A stretch of DNA of 64,000 nucleotides from UBA6770 sp965660875 (GCA_965660875.1 CBFIBQ010000001.1:169897-233896), one strand, 5' to 3'; positions 7,186-15,632 are shown, numbered from the stretch's first letter. Program-made: numbers and translations. Notes: a model not told the origin generated them from the letters alone.

Positions 7186-8298
7186 ATGAAGATCTCCAAA
7201 ACATATATTACTCTTTTTATTGTTTTAATTTCAAGTTACCCACTTACCGCCCAAAATCTTGATTACGATTGGACTATCCAGAGTGGAGGCAAATTTTCAG
7301 ATATGGCCCCCCAATCTGTTACAACTGACAATCTAGGTAACATAATAACTACAGGTCGATTTGAAAAAACCGTAGATTTTGACCCTGATACGGGTGTTCT
7401 AAATTTAACCTCAATGGGACTGTGGGACAGTTATATCCAAAAAATTGACCCAAACGGTAATTTAATTTGGGTTAACCAAATCGGTGGAAGTGGTTATGAT
7501 CAAGTCTGGTCAATTATAACTGATAAGAAAGGAAACATTTATTCGACAGGTACCTTTACGGACACTGTGGATTTTAATCCCGATACAGGAAAGGCAATTC
7601 TTTCAGCCTTAGTGGAGAATTTGTTTATTCAAAAACTTAATCCCTCCGGAAGTTTGATTTGGGTAAAAAAAATAAACGGTCCTGGGCGTCAATCTTCACG
7701 AGCATTAACGCTTGATAGCGAAGGAAACATCTACATAACTGGAAACCCCCTGCTCGTGCGCGATTGCATCGCGTTCGACAATAGCACAATCCCCTACTCC
7801 ATTTTGAATAAAAACCTACAAGTCATTAAAACCGAAATCTATGATAAGTTATCGTTTAATTTATCTGACTTCATAGAAGAACCCGAAGGAATTGCATACG
7901 ATGCTTGTCAATTCAACTTGAACGAAAAAACGATAATCTGTAGAAGCGCGAAAATTACACCTAAGAAAGTTGGACAATTTGTAACGTTCTGGAAGCGAGA
8001 TAAAAACGGCGTTACCGTACCGTATTCCGAAACGGACAATTTTGATTTTTACGTAGTCAACGTAACTTCAAAAAACCATAGAGGACAATTTGTTTTTCCT
8101 AAAGCTGTATTGATTCACAACGGAATAGTTACCACCAAGAGTAAGGATGGCAAACGAGGTTTTAGGGTTTATCCGAATTGGGACACTGCAATGAATAAAC
8201 AAGCTGAACGGACTCAAAAATGGCAATTGGATTATTTTTATGAAATAAACAGTTCGACTGACTTGCAAAGAGTGAATAAATTGTATCATGACACATAA
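7186..8298 (+). CDS. chimera of SBBP beta-propeller N-terminus and MepB-like protein
   Basis: A 370-residue open frame. Residues 1-22 are a signal peptide. Residues 23-186 are SBBP-type beta-propeller repeats (VDFDPDTG, VDFNPDTG, IQKLNPSG), typical of large secreted Bacteroidota proteins. At residue 187 a REP sequence is read through (PLLVRDCIAFD). From about 203 on it is a MepB-family domain with KITPKKVGQFVTFWKR, DNFDFYVVNV, GQFVFPKAV, GFRVYPNWD and a C-terminal KWQLDYFYEI. The two halves do not normally belong together. A shorter mepB product could start at the TTG at 7804. Whether the fusion is expressed is unknown. Confidence 0.7.
   Translation: MKISKTYITLFIVLISSYPLTAQNLDYDWTIQSGGKFSDMAPQSVTTDNLGNIITTGRFEKTVDFDPDTGVLNLTSMGLWDSYIQKIDPNGNLIWVNQIGGSGYDQVWSIITDKKGNIYSTGTFTDTVDFNPDTGKAILSALVENLFIQKLNPSGSLIWVKKINGPGRQSSRALTLDSEGNIYITGNPLLVRDCIAFDNSTIPYSILNKNLQVIKTEIYDKLSFNLSDFIEEPEGIAYDACQFNLNEKTIICRSAKITPKKVGQFVTFWKRDKNGVTVPYSETDNFDFYVVNVTSKNHRGQFVFPKAVLIHNGIVTTKSKDGKRGFRVYPNWDTAMNKQAERTQKWQLDYFYEINSSTDLQRVNKLYHDT
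7746..7778 (+). repeat. REP sequence inside the chimeric gene
   Basis: A C-run, then GCTCGTG, then the hairpin CGCGAT-TGC-ATCGCG and TTCGAC. It matches the REPs at 44.3, 44.4 and 46.1 kb, almost 37 kb away. It lies exactly at the junction between beta-propeller and MepB coding sequence. Confidence 0.75.
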
Positions 8299-8392
8299 AA
8301 TACTGCATATGGTACTGTTTTCGAAATCATAGCAGGATGAGGAATGCACCGCGGAATATTCTACACGTAAGGGCTAATTAAAAAGAAAAAAA

Positions 8393-9268
8393 ATGAATCC
8401 ATTTTCAAAAGCATATACCACAGATAAAACTGATGGGATTTTAATACAAGAAGTTTTAGAGGGCAATAAGAAGTCTCTAAATAGTTTGATTCAAAAGCAC
8501 CAACCGTTCATTTATAACGTTGCTTGGAAAATGATAGGAGACCCGATGCAAGCTGAAGACTTGACACAAGAAGCGTTAATAAAAATCATTTCTAACCTCA
8601 GCTCATTCAAAGGCGAAAGCACATTCAGAACATGGGCTTATCGCATTGTGTGGAATCACTTTTTAAACGAAAAGAAAACCCCCGTTTCGATTTTTGCTAG
8701 CAATTTCGACGATTTGGGCACTCGGCTAGACAATGCCCCAAGTGTTGATATTTCGCTTGAAGAGCAAGAAACTAAAAAAGAAGAAATTAGAGAAGTGCGT
8801 TTGCAGTGCCTATCAGGTATGCTCTTGTGCTTAACCAAAGAACAACGACTCGTATATATTATGGGCGATATTTTTGACGCCGACCACCATATAGGTTCTG
8901 AAATTATGGGTGTATCAAAAGCTACTTACCGCAAAAAACTGAGTAGAGCCAGAAATGACCTTCATAATTTTATGCAGAATAAATGCGGTTTGGTTAATAA
9001 GTCGAACCCATGCCGATGTCACAAAAAAGTTACTGTAGCACTAGAATATGGGATGGTAGATGCAAAAAATCTATTATTCAACAGAAAGGAATACTCCACC
9101 TTTCAAAATCAAATTGAGTCTAAGGCAAATGAGCTCGTAGAAGAATCGGAAGATTTGTACGCAAAGTTGCACCAAGACCATAGCTACAAAACGCAATTTG
9201 AAAAAAAGAATTTCCTTCAATCTATTCTGGAAAGCCCCAATTGGCGGAACAATCTGAACTTGAACTAA
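8393..9268 (+). CDS. ECF sigma factor with C-terminal Cys-containing extension
   Basis: A 291-residue protein. Region sigma2 is at about residues 27-90 (HQPFIYNVAWKMIGDP, AEDLTQEALIKI, TFRTWAYRIVWNHFL) and sigma4 at about 135-185 (LTKEQRLVYIMGDIF, GVSKATYRKKLSRAR). About 100 residues follow that normal ECF factors lack, opening with CGLVNKSNPCRCHKK (three Cys and one His, possibly metal-binding). No anti-sigma gene is adjacent, so regulation may be through this extension, as in other ECF groups with C-terminal domains. It is followed on the same strand by the SDR operon after 63 nt. Confidence 0.85.
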   Translation: MNPFSKAYTTDKTDGILIQEVLEGNKKSLNSLIQKHQPFIYNVAWKMIGDPMQAEDLTQEALIKIISNLSSFKGESTFRTWAYRIVWNHFLNEKKTPVSIFASNFDDLGTRLDNAPSVDISLEEQETKKEEIREVRLQCLSGMLLCLTKEQRLVYIMGDIFDADHHIGSEIMGVSKATYRKKLSRARNDLHNFMQNKCGLVNKSNPCRCHKKVTVALEYGMVDAKNLLFNRKEYSTFQNQIESKANELVEESEDLYAKLHQDHSYKTQFEKKNFLQSILESPNWRNNLNLN

Positions 9269-9295
9269 TTTTTTTTCTTCGAAGTGGTCACACCT

Positions 9296-9325
9296 GAGTT
9301 TTTTCCTTGTCAAAGGAATAAACTC
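9296..9325 (+). promoter_or_regulatory. stem-loop just upstream of the SDR start codon
   Basis: GAGTTTTTTCCTT (9296-9308) pairs with AAAGGAATAAACTC (9312-9325) with one mismatch and a loop of 3-4 nt. It ends 6 nt before the ATG at 9332. The 3' arm holds the only purine-rich stretch (AAAGGA) that could serve as ribosome-binding site, so folding could hide it. It lacks a terminal U-run, which argues against a simple terminator. Confidence 0.45.
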
Positions 9326-9331
9326 GGTTAA

Positions 9332-10102
9332 ATGTCCAAAACGAAAAAAGTAGTTCTAATCACTGGCGGAAGCTCAGGCATAGGTCTGGCAATCGCCAAA
9401 AAATTCTTAGACAACAATTACTCTGTAATTGTAACAGGCAGAAACCTGCCCAAACTCCAAAAGGTAAAAGAACAGCTACCTGCTCTGCATATCCAACAAA
9501 GCGATGTAACAAACGAGGTGGAAATTAAAGCCTTGGTTCAGAAAATGGAGCAGGTTTTTGGAGGTATTGACGTGCTGTTCAACAATGCCGGCATTATGAA
9601 TTTAGTAAATGCTGGAAATGAGCATGAGCCATTAGCACGTCAACTTACCGAGATAGATATCAACTTTCAAGCGCCCATTCGAATGTTGCACTATTTTCTT
9701 CCGCAACTAAAGAAAAGTGACAATGGCACTCTAGTTAATACCTCTTCGGGATTGGCCTATGTGCCTTTTGCTCAAGCACCCACTTATTCAGGCACCAAAG
9801 CGGCATTACACTTTTGGACTATGGCCATTAGGCCGCAATTGAAGTCGCATAATATTAGAGTGGTAGAGCTTTTACCTCCTGTGGTGGATACTCCTTTGGC
9901 TAAGGGCGCTGATATTGCCGAAGATGATAATTTAAAGCCTATGTCTCCCGAAAAATTAGCCGATATTTTTTGGAAAGACTTCATCAATGGAAAAAAGGAA
10001 ATAACGCCTGGCATTTCTTCACAACTAAAGCTAATGAGCAGATTAGCTCCCAAATTCATTTTTAAACAATTAAACAAACAAGCTATTCCTAAAATAAAAT
10101 AA
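9332..10102 (+). CDS. short-chain dehydrogenase/reductase, DltE-like
   Basis: A 256-residue classical SDR. It has the cofactor motif TGGSSGIG (residues 11-18), NNAG at 84-87, the catalytic Ser in NTSSG (137-140), and YSGTK with Y152 and K156. The nearest subgroup by eye is the DltE-type oxidoreductases. The substrate is unknown. It opens a tightly packed run of five co-directional genes (gaps of 1-6 nt) with three small membrane proteins and a hydrolase, following an ECF sigma gene. Confidence 0.87.
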   Translation: MSKTKKVVLITGGSSGIGLAIAKKFLDNNYSVIVTGRNLPKLQKVKEQLPALHIQQSDVTNEVEIKALVQKMEQVFGGIDVLFNNAGIMNLVNAGNEHEPLARQLTEIDINFQAPIRMLHYFLPQLKKSDNGTLVNTSSGLAYVPFAQAPTYSGTKAALHFWTMAIRPQLKSHNIRVVELLPPVVDTPLAKGADIAEDDNLKPMSPEKLADIFWKDFINGKKEITPGISSQLKLMSRLAPKFIFKQLNKQAIPKIK

Positions 10103-10103
10103 T

Positions 10104-10559
10104 ATGAAAAAAGCATTTCCTTACATCGCAATCATTAGCACTTCGGCTTTCATTGGCAATTTATTGGTTATTGGCCTTGGTTTTGGCGCGTATTGGCAAA
10201 CTTTAGACTCAATAGAGTTTATGCGACAATTTGGGATTCAGTTCCCGTTACTCTTGGCTCCAACCATGGGCATTTTGCTCCCAGCAATTATTGCTACGGT
10301 GGTAATGGTTATAAATACGAAGGGGCAAAATTCTGTTCGTAAAAACTGGGTAATTGCTTTAGCATGTCTTATGATTACCTGCACCATTACTAGTGTGTAT
10401 CATTTACCAACCAACTTCGGTTTTATGGACATGAAATATACCGCAGTTGAAGCAGCAGAAAAACTCAATCTCTGGCTTCTACTTCATTGGGTTAGAGCGG
10501 TGTTCGTAGTTATTGCAGCAATATTTTCCATACAAGCTTTTCAACAACGACATAACTAA
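10104..10559 (+). CDS. small membrane protein, DUF1772/anthrone-oxygenase-like
   Basis: A 151-residue protein with four hydrophobic segments (about residues 7-28, 47-68, 84-100 and 122-145). Between helices 3 and 4 is the pattern YHLPTNFGFM ... W...HWVRA, which resembles DUF1772 proteins. One fungal branch of that family acts as anthrone oxygenase. The bacterial role is unknown. It starts 1 nt after the SDR stop, so it is co-translated. Confidence 0.7.
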   Translation: MKKAFPYIAIISTSAFIGNLLVIGLGFGAYWQTLDSIEFMRQFGIQFPLLLAPTMGILLPAIIATVVMVINTKGQNSVRKNWVIALACLMITCTITSVYHLPTNFGFMDMKYTAVEAAEKLNLWLLLHWVRAVFVVIAAIFSIQAFQQRHN

Positions 10560-10565
10560 TACAAG

Positions 10566-11261
10566 ATGTTATCGGGTCATTTCGCTCCAGCTTTATTAGC
10601 GCATAAAAAGCTGCTTCCAAAAGGAACAATACTATATTTTTTACTCGCCAGCCAATGGCAAGATTTGCTTTGGTTAGTTTTTCACTATCTCGGTTTAGAA
10701 CCTACTTTACCTCACGATGCACTTAATGTGACGCTCCAAGATATAGCTGTAGACATGCTTTACAGCCACGATTTGTATCCTCAAATTATTTGGCTTTTCG
10801 TTGTATTCCTATCGGGCAAGATGCTTTTCAAAAGCACCAAAATTGGACTCATTGGAGCAGCTATTACCTTGAGCCATATCTTACTCGACCTAGTAGCTGG
10901 CTATCCGCACCATTTATTCGGAGAACATAGCCATGACATCGGTCTTGGATTGTATGTCACCAACGTATACTTAGCTATTCTCATTGAAGCCTTATTCATT
11001 GGCGTTCTTTTATGGTTTTTCTTCAATCGGCAAGTGAAAATGGGGTTGATAAGAAGCCTAAGTAATAAACTCTCAATAATTGGGGTTTTTACAGGAGGAA
11101 TTCTATTCATTCTCTTTATTGCTTCTATTTCACTTCGAAACTGGTTTGGTATTCCAGAATTTACAATGCCCGTAAATACGACCATTCCTGTGCTTATGCT
11201 CACGTATGGCGGAATGGTTTTTTACCTCAATCGGTTTATTTCTAAATATTCAATAACATAA
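10566..11261 (+). CDS. multi-pass membrane protein, YdjM-like metal-dependent hydrolase type
   Basis: A 231-residue protein with about six hydrophobic segments. Conserved-looking polar patches lie at membrane edges: SGHFAPALLAH near the N-terminus, SQWQDLLW, DMLYSHDL and SHILLDLVAGYPHH. This His/Asp distribution is like the YdjM/YbcI membrane-bound metal-dependent hydrolases, although identity is too low by eye to be certain. It is the third gene of the SDR operon. Confidence 0.6.
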   Translation: MLSGHFAPALLAHKKLLPKGTILYFLLASQWQDLLWLVFHYLGLEPTLPHDALNVTLQDIAVDMLYSHDLYPQIIWLFVVFLSGKMLFKSTKIGLIGAAITLSHILLDLVAGYPHHLFGEHSHDIGLGLYVTNVYLAILIEALFIGVLLWFFFNRQVKMGLIRSLSNKLSIIGVFTGGILFILFIASISLRNWFGIPEFTMPVNTTIPVLMLTYGGMVFYLNRFISKYSIT

Positions 11262-11264
11262 AAC

Positions 11265-11753
11265 ATGGACAATTTTATAATTATCAATTTACAAGCTGTT
11301 ACAGGTACTATTTCAATTATTTTGGGTTTTACATGGTGGGTAAAACCACGGCTTGCCAATCTCTCCATTCACAATGCGCTTTTACCCTTTGTGTTCTTAA
11401 ATACGTTCCGATATTTAGGTCTGTCTTTTATGGCAAAAGAGCAGTTTTACGATGGTTTTCCATCGGAATTTTTAACTACCGTTGGGTTGTTGGACTTTAC
11501 TACGGCCATTTTAGCCATCATAGCAGCCATAGCGTTAAAAAACAAGTGGAGTGTTGCTATTCCCTTGGTTTGGATTTTCAACGTTGTAGGGTTTGGTGAT
11601 TTAATTACCGCTTTCCCTCAATTCTTCGGCTTAAAACTATACGACCAAAACTTAGGCTTCATTTGGCTATTGTTTATAACCTATGGGGTAACCACATTCT
11701 TAAGTCACATCTACATTTTCATCAAACTTTTTAAAAATTTTAAAAACACCTAG
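11265..11753 (+). CDS. hypothetical four-helix membrane protein
   Basis: A 162-residue protein with four predicted membrane segments (about 8-26, 40-58, 72-110 as two closely spaced, and 128-152). No recognised motif. It starts 3 nt after the preceding stop and ends 2 nt before the hydrolase start, so it is clearly part of the same transcript. Confidence 0.7.
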   Translation: MDNFIIINLQAVTGTISIILGFTWWVKPRLANLSIHNALLPFVFLNTFRYLGLSFMAKEQFYDGFPSEFLTTVGLLDFTTAILAIIAAIALKNKWSVAIPLVWIFNVVGFGDLITAFPQFFGLKLYDQNLGFIWLLFITYGVTTFLSHIYIFIKLFKNFKNT

Positions 11754-11755
11754 TT

Positions 11756-12754
11756 ATGCATATAAATTTCAGTAAATCGATACTTTTTGCCTGTTGCTTA
11801 TTAGCAATTCTAAACATAAAGGCACAAGGTGTATACTCAGGAAAAGCAGCTCCAATAGAAGATAGTTTTCCAATTGAATTTCCTTACGAGGAAAAGTATT
11901 TTGAGTTTGGGAAAGAAAAAGTCCATTACGTTGAATCAGGTAAAGGAGAAACCGTGTTGCTTTTGCATGGTATTCCTTCCTCGTCTTACGTTTGGCGAAA
12001 TGTAATCGAAAAAATTGACGATAATAAACATGTAATCGCTTTAGACTGGATAGGATATGGCAAGTCAAGCTTTCCTGCCGACAGCAATGCCACAACTGAA
12101 TTCCAGTTACAAATGCTGACCGAATTTATTGAAGCAAATAAATTAGAGAATGTTACCATTTGGATGCATGATTTAGGGTCAATAATTGGAATGCTGTATG
12201 CCACAAGGAATCCTGAAAATGTAAAAGCAATCGCTTTATTTGAGGCTCCGTTTATGCCAACAGCGCAATTTTATAAGCAGTTGCCTTTTTCTATGAAGAC
12301 TGTTATGAAGATTACAAGAAAAGAAAAACGGGCAGAAAAACTTTATGTGAAAAAGAATTTGGTAGGTAAAATATTCCCAAATTTCCTAACGGCAAGGAAG
12401 TTAACCAAAGATGAGAAGAAGATTTACGGGGCTCCATTTGAAGACAAACTAAGAAGGTATATAATGCTTACCGGACCTGACCCTGCCCAAATGTCTTTTG
12501 AAAAAGGGAGAGGGAATTCTTCGTTTGAAAATACAATTGCAGAGATTAGCACAGGAATGACCAATTTAGACAAACCCATACTATACTTCTATGCAAAAAA
12601 AGGAGTATTAAATCAAAAGGAAGCGGTAGAATACGCAAGGGCAAATTTTAAGAATTACCAGGAAGTCTTTGTAGGAAAAGGCAAGCATTTCTTAACGGAA
12701 AGCCACCCTAAATTCATGAGTGAAGAGTTTAACAAATGGTTTGAAAAACTATAA
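11756..12754 (+). CDS. exported alpha/beta hydrolase, haloalkane dehalogenase-like
   Basis: A 332-residue protein with a signal peptide (about 1-24, ending IKAQG). The oxyanion-hole motif HGIPSSS is at 71-77. The nucleophile elbow W-M-H-D-L-G-S has Asp139 rather than Ser, as in haloalkane and fluoroacetate dehalogenases and epoxide hydrolases. The catalytic His is probably H311 (GKGKHFLTE). Export to the periplasm is unusual for dehalogenases, so the real substrate may be different. It is the last gene of the operon and is followed by a terminator hairpin. Confidence 0.82.
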   Translation: MHINFSKSILFACCLLAILNIKAQGVYSGKAAPIEDSFPIEFPYEEKYFEFGKEKVHYVESGKGETVLLLHGIPSSSYVWRNVIEKIDDNKHVIALDWIGYGKSSFPADSNATTEFQLQMLTEFIEANKLENVTIWMHDLGSIIGMLYATRNPENVKAIALFEAPFMPTAQFYKQLPFSMKTVMKITRKEKRAEKLYVKKNLVGKIFPNFLTARKLTKDEKKIYGAPFEDKLRRYIMLTGPDPAQMSFEKGRGNSSFENTIAEISTGMTNLDKPILYFYAKKGVLNQKEAVEYARANFKNYQEVFVGKGKHFLTESHPKFMSEEFNKWFEKL

Positions 12755-12794
12755 CTAAAAAGAAAGATTTCCACCAAAAATGTATAAAAGCAAA

Positions 12795-12830
12795 AGCGGT
12801 TTGGGAGCAATCTCAAATCGCTGTTTGTAT
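12795..12830 (+). terminator. hairpin terminator after the SDR/hydrolase operon
   Basis: AGCGGTTTGGGA (12795-12806) pairs with TCTCAAATCGCT (12811-12822) around a GCAA loop and is followed by GTTTGTATTAG. The stem has two mismatches and the T-run is short, so it is a moderately convincing rho-independent terminator. It is placed 40 nt after the hydrolase stop. Confidence 0.5.
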
Positions 12831-12931
12831 TAGTTAAATTACTTTCAGCTTAAAATGCTGGTGGCTTTTATCTGCTGATGCTTTTATACCAAAGTGCCCT
12901 CAGTTCAATAGCAATTGTTTCGCTTTCTACA

Positions 12932-13231
12932 CTACCTAAAAAACAACGGTATTGTTTCATTAGTTTGTAACCAATACCAAACATAAAGCATGAGCATAAA
13001 GCTCATTATCATTGCAATTCTGAGGTACTGGGTTTGTTTTTTGTTTCTTGCTTTTAATCTGTTTCTGATTTCAACTAGTTGCTCTGGGGTGGCTTCCTTA
13101 AAAACCAACTTCTTTTTTGATAACTCCTGACTATAGCTACTTCTATTATTTCCAAACCGTCTACTTCTAAGGAGGTTTCTGTTATTCCTTAGGGTATTTA
13201 TCATTTCTATTATAGCACCTTCGCCAGCCAT
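12932..13231 (-). CDS. conserved Bacteroidota small membrane protein (MAGEG family)
   Basis: A 99-residue protein beginning MAGEGAIIEMI, with a basic central region (NNRNLLRSRRFG) and one C-terminal membrane helix (about 74-92). I recognise the general type as a widespread Bacteroidota small protein, sometimes labelled by error as a riboflavin synthase subunit. Function unknown. It is transcribed alone against its neighbours. Confidence 0.7.
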   Translation of the reverse strand: MAGEGAIIEMINTLRNNRNLLRSRRFGNNRSSYSQELSKKKLVFKEATPEQLVEIRNRLKARNKKQTQYLRIAMIMSFMLMLYVWYWLQTNETIPLFFR

Positions 13232-13338
13232 TAAACTTAAAATTACACTTTTAATGTTAGTATTATAGTGGTATTAAAAAAGAGCTTTAAAATCTGTCTA
13301 ATTTTATCATTAGATTTTTAAACTAAAAAAAACAGAAA

Positions 13339-13710
13339 ATGAAACTTGGAATATTATCAATTAGTCTTAATGTCAAGGATATTAAGGCTTCAAAAGAATT
13401 TTACGAGTCCTTAGGTTTTAAGGTATTTGGTGGAGATATCGAAAAAAATTATCTCATAATGAAAAACGAAGACTCACTCATTGGTTTGTTCCAGGGCATG
13501 TTTGAAAATAATATCCTAACATTTAACCCAGGTTGGGATTCAAGTGCGAACAAACTTGAAAATTTTGATGATGTAAGAGAAATTCAAAAATCATTAAAAG
13601 AGCAAGGTGTAGAATTAATTAGAGAAGCGGATAACAACACAAATGGCCCTGCCAGTATTACTATGCTCGACCCTGACGGAAACGCTATTCTGATTGACCA
13701 ACATGTTTAA
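13339..13710 (+). CDS. VOC (glyoxalase/bleomycin resistance) family protein
   Basis: A 123-residue protein containing two beta-alpha-beta-beta-beta modules. The first is LGILSISLNVKDIKASKEFYESLGFKVFGG (seen in parts) and the second ends DPDGNAILIDQH. Acidic and histidine residues in the metal positions are only partly present. The substrate cannot be told from sequence. It stands as a single gene. Confidence 0.85.
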   Translation: MKLGILSISLNVKDIKASKEFYESLGFKVFGGDIEKNYLIMKNEDSLIGLFQGMFENNILTFNPGWDSSANKLENFDDVREIQKSLKEQGVELIREADNNTNGPASITMLDPDGNAILIDQHV

Positions 13711-13764
13711 ACGCAACTAAAATTCACCCAAATATTGCCGCGTAATTTACTTAGTAATTCCTAA

Positions 13765-14721
13765 ATGTCCTTTAAGCTCTTATCCTCTCCCCTACAGGGT
13801 TTTACAGATTTCACCTTCCGCAACGCGCAGCAAAAATTCTTTGGTGGAATAGACACCTTTTACGCTCCTTATATTCGTTTTAATCGAAAGATGATCATTA
13901 AAGGATCTTATCAGCGAGATTTAAACCCAGACGTAAATACCAGTCTAACCGTAATTCCGCAGGTTATGACCGCCGACGCCGACCATTTTTTGTTTGTCAT
14001 AAAGTACATTCAATCCTTGGGGTATAAAGAACTGAATTGGAACTTGGGTTGCCCCTATCCTATGGTTACCAAAAGTGGAATGGGTTCGGGACTGATTTGC
14101 AATACCGAAAAAATTGACCATATACTCGACCGAGCACACAGCGAAACTGATGTGACCATTTCTATGAAAATGCGCTTGGGCTACGAAAACAGCAACGAAA
14201 TATTGGAGGCTTTTAAAGTCCTAGACAACTACCCGCTAAAAAACATAGCGGTTCACGCACGACTTGGCAAGCAATTGTATAAAGGCGGTGTTGATTTAGA
14301 AGCATTTCAGAAATGCATTGATGTTGCAAAACATACCTTGTATTACAATGGCGACATAACTTCGGTAGAGCAGTTCAAAAAAATGCGCGACCGCTTCCCA
14401 TCTATCGAACATTTTATGATTGGGCGTGGACTTATTGCCGACCCGTTTTTACCCAGTATGATAAAAGCCGACACCTCAGAATACCCTACAGACCGATGGG
14501 AGGTTTTTAGAGCTTTTCACGATACCATTTACGAACAATACGACGCCATGCTCTCAGGGCCGGTACCAATAAAGATGAAAATGCAGGGTTTTTGGGAGTT
14601 TTTCTCCCGGTCGACACACAGTCCACAAAAGGTTTTTAAGGCAATAAAGAAGGCTGGAAACCCACGTAAATATAAAGCGGCAGTTGATGAAATAATCGTA
14701 CTGCAAACCAAAATGGATTAA
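13765..14721 (+). CDS. tRNA-dihydrouridine synthase family protein
   Basis: A 318-residue FMN-dependent TIM-barrel protein. It begins SSPLQGFTDFTFR, has the catalytic Cys in NLGCPYPMV (C96), SMKMRLG for FMN/tRNA contacts, HARLGKQLYKG in place of the usual HGRT, and MIGRGLIADP near the phosphate site. It reduces uridines in the D-loop of tRNA. By eye it is closer to the DusC-like branch common in Bacteroidota than to DusB. Confidence 0.88.
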   Translation: MSFKLLSSPLQGFTDFTFRNAQQKFFGGIDTFYAPYIRFNRKMIIKGSYQRDLNPDVNTSLTVIPQVMTADADHFLFVIKYIQSLGYKELNWNLGCPYPMVTKSGMGSGLICNTEKIDHILDRAHSETDVTISMKMRLGYENSNEILEAFKVLDNYPLKNIAVHARLGKQLYKGGVDLEAFQKCIDVAKHTLYYNGDITSVEQFKKMRDRFPSIEHFMIGRGLIADPFLPSMIKADTSEYPTDRWEVFRAFHDTIYEQYDAMLSGPVPIKMKMQGFWEFFSRSTHSPQKVFKAIKKAGNPRKYKAAVDEIIVLQTKMD

Positions 14722-14744
14722 ATCATTTAATCTTTAATGATTTA
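14719..14744 (+). terminator. AT-rich stem-loop after the dus gene
   Basis: TAAATCATT (14719-14727) pairs perfectly with AATGATTTA (14736-14744) with an 8-nt loop. The stem starts within the stop codon. There is no G/C and no T-run, so its strength as a terminator is doubtful. Confidence 0.3.
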
Positions 14745-14813
14745 GCTATCAACATCAAATTTGAGACTTAAAACAGATAGTTTCGCAGCGTAAATTAAAA
14801 CTCCCAAAGCATC

Positions 14814-15185
14814 ATGATAAAGCACGCACTCAACGACAATATTGTTCAAGTTTCTATTGAAAATGTTGACTTCTCCTACAGGATTCCAGTTCAAAAAATT
14901 GGTAAAACCATCGATTGGAGAATTGGAGAAAAAGACCAACCAAATATTGTAGTTGCAGGCGTTTCCGTTTGGGCAATGCGACTTTTCACAAAAGCAGTTA
15001 CAGACAAAAGGTTTGTCGAAGAGTTTCAAACCATTGTGCAAGAGTACAGTCCAGAAAACTCCATCAATTGGGCGGATACTTTTGTGGCATTAAATATTCA
15101 AAATGAATACAATAAGTTAATTGCTAACAACGCTGCTGCTGAGGAAATTATTTCTGCGCTGAAAAAGAAATATAAGTTGGATTGA
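14814..15185 (+). CDS. hypothetical soluble protein
   Basis: A 123-residue protein without signal peptide or membrane segment. It has a mixed alpha/beta composition, with an N-terminal beta-rich part (VQVSIENVDFSYRIP) and C-terminal helices (EEIISALKKKYKLD). I do not recognise the family. Codon use and uninterrupted frame support it as real over the shorter overlapping minus-strand frame. Confidence 0.65.
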   Translation: MIKHALNDNIVQVSIENVDFSYRIPVQKIGKTIDWRIGEKDQPNIVVAGVSVWAMRLFTKAVTDKRFVEEFQTIVQEYSPENSINWADTFVALNIQNEYNKLIANNAAAEEIISALKKKYKLD

Positions 15186-15632
15186 AAACAAAGCTCAAAC
15201 TTTGTGATACATAAGCATGGCGAAAGTAGAAACAGAACTACCAAGTAAGAGTACCCCGGTATTTAAAAGGCAAAAACAACCGAATTTCATGTGCATTAAT
15301 GCGCATAAAAAATGGCGATTCTGTCAGATATCTTGAGAAGTGTCAATTCGAGTGAATTTCGAAGTAGTTAGTGCATAATATGAATGAGTCTTTAGGTATT
15401 TCTCGATACATTTTGCTCTCCCGATTAGTATCGGGACTACAAAACAGATGAAATGAAAACCTAAATTTTTGTCCCACAATACCCGGCAGTAGTTCCTATA
15501 ACAATGACGTGTTTTAAAAAACTGTTTTGGGGCGTTTTACTTAAACTCTTTTAAATATTCAGCCAGCAACCTATTATTGATTTTATCTTTGAGTGTTTCA
15601 CAAAAAATACGAACGCAACGAACAACAGCGAT
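15186..15632. other. 447-nt gene-free stretch with repeat-like sequence
   Basis: No coding frame is supported. It contains a near-perfect palindrome ATGTGCATTAATGCGCAT (15289-15306) followed by an A-run, and the repeat-like block at 15333-15457 described separately. The promoter of the RNase H gene should lie in its last 100 nt. Confidence 0.5.
15333..15457. repeat. dispersed repeat-like element with TCCCGAT hairpin
   Basis: The block reads GAGAAGTGTCAATTCGAGTG, TTTCTCGATACATTTTGC, then the perfect hairpin TCCCGAT-TAGT-ATCGGGA (15419-15436) and GACTACAAAA. From general knowledge this string resembles intergenic repeats seen many times in Flavobacteria and relatives. No second copy is in this window, so the repeat status is inference. 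Confidence 0.4.

Noticed and set aside
6977..7189. 70-codon frame before the chimeric gene
   Set aside because: No signal, motif or start context, and it runs into the start of the well-supported beta-propeller frame.
14742..15041. 99-codon minus-strand frame
   Set aside because: Antisense to the longer plus-strand frame at 14814, which has better composition.
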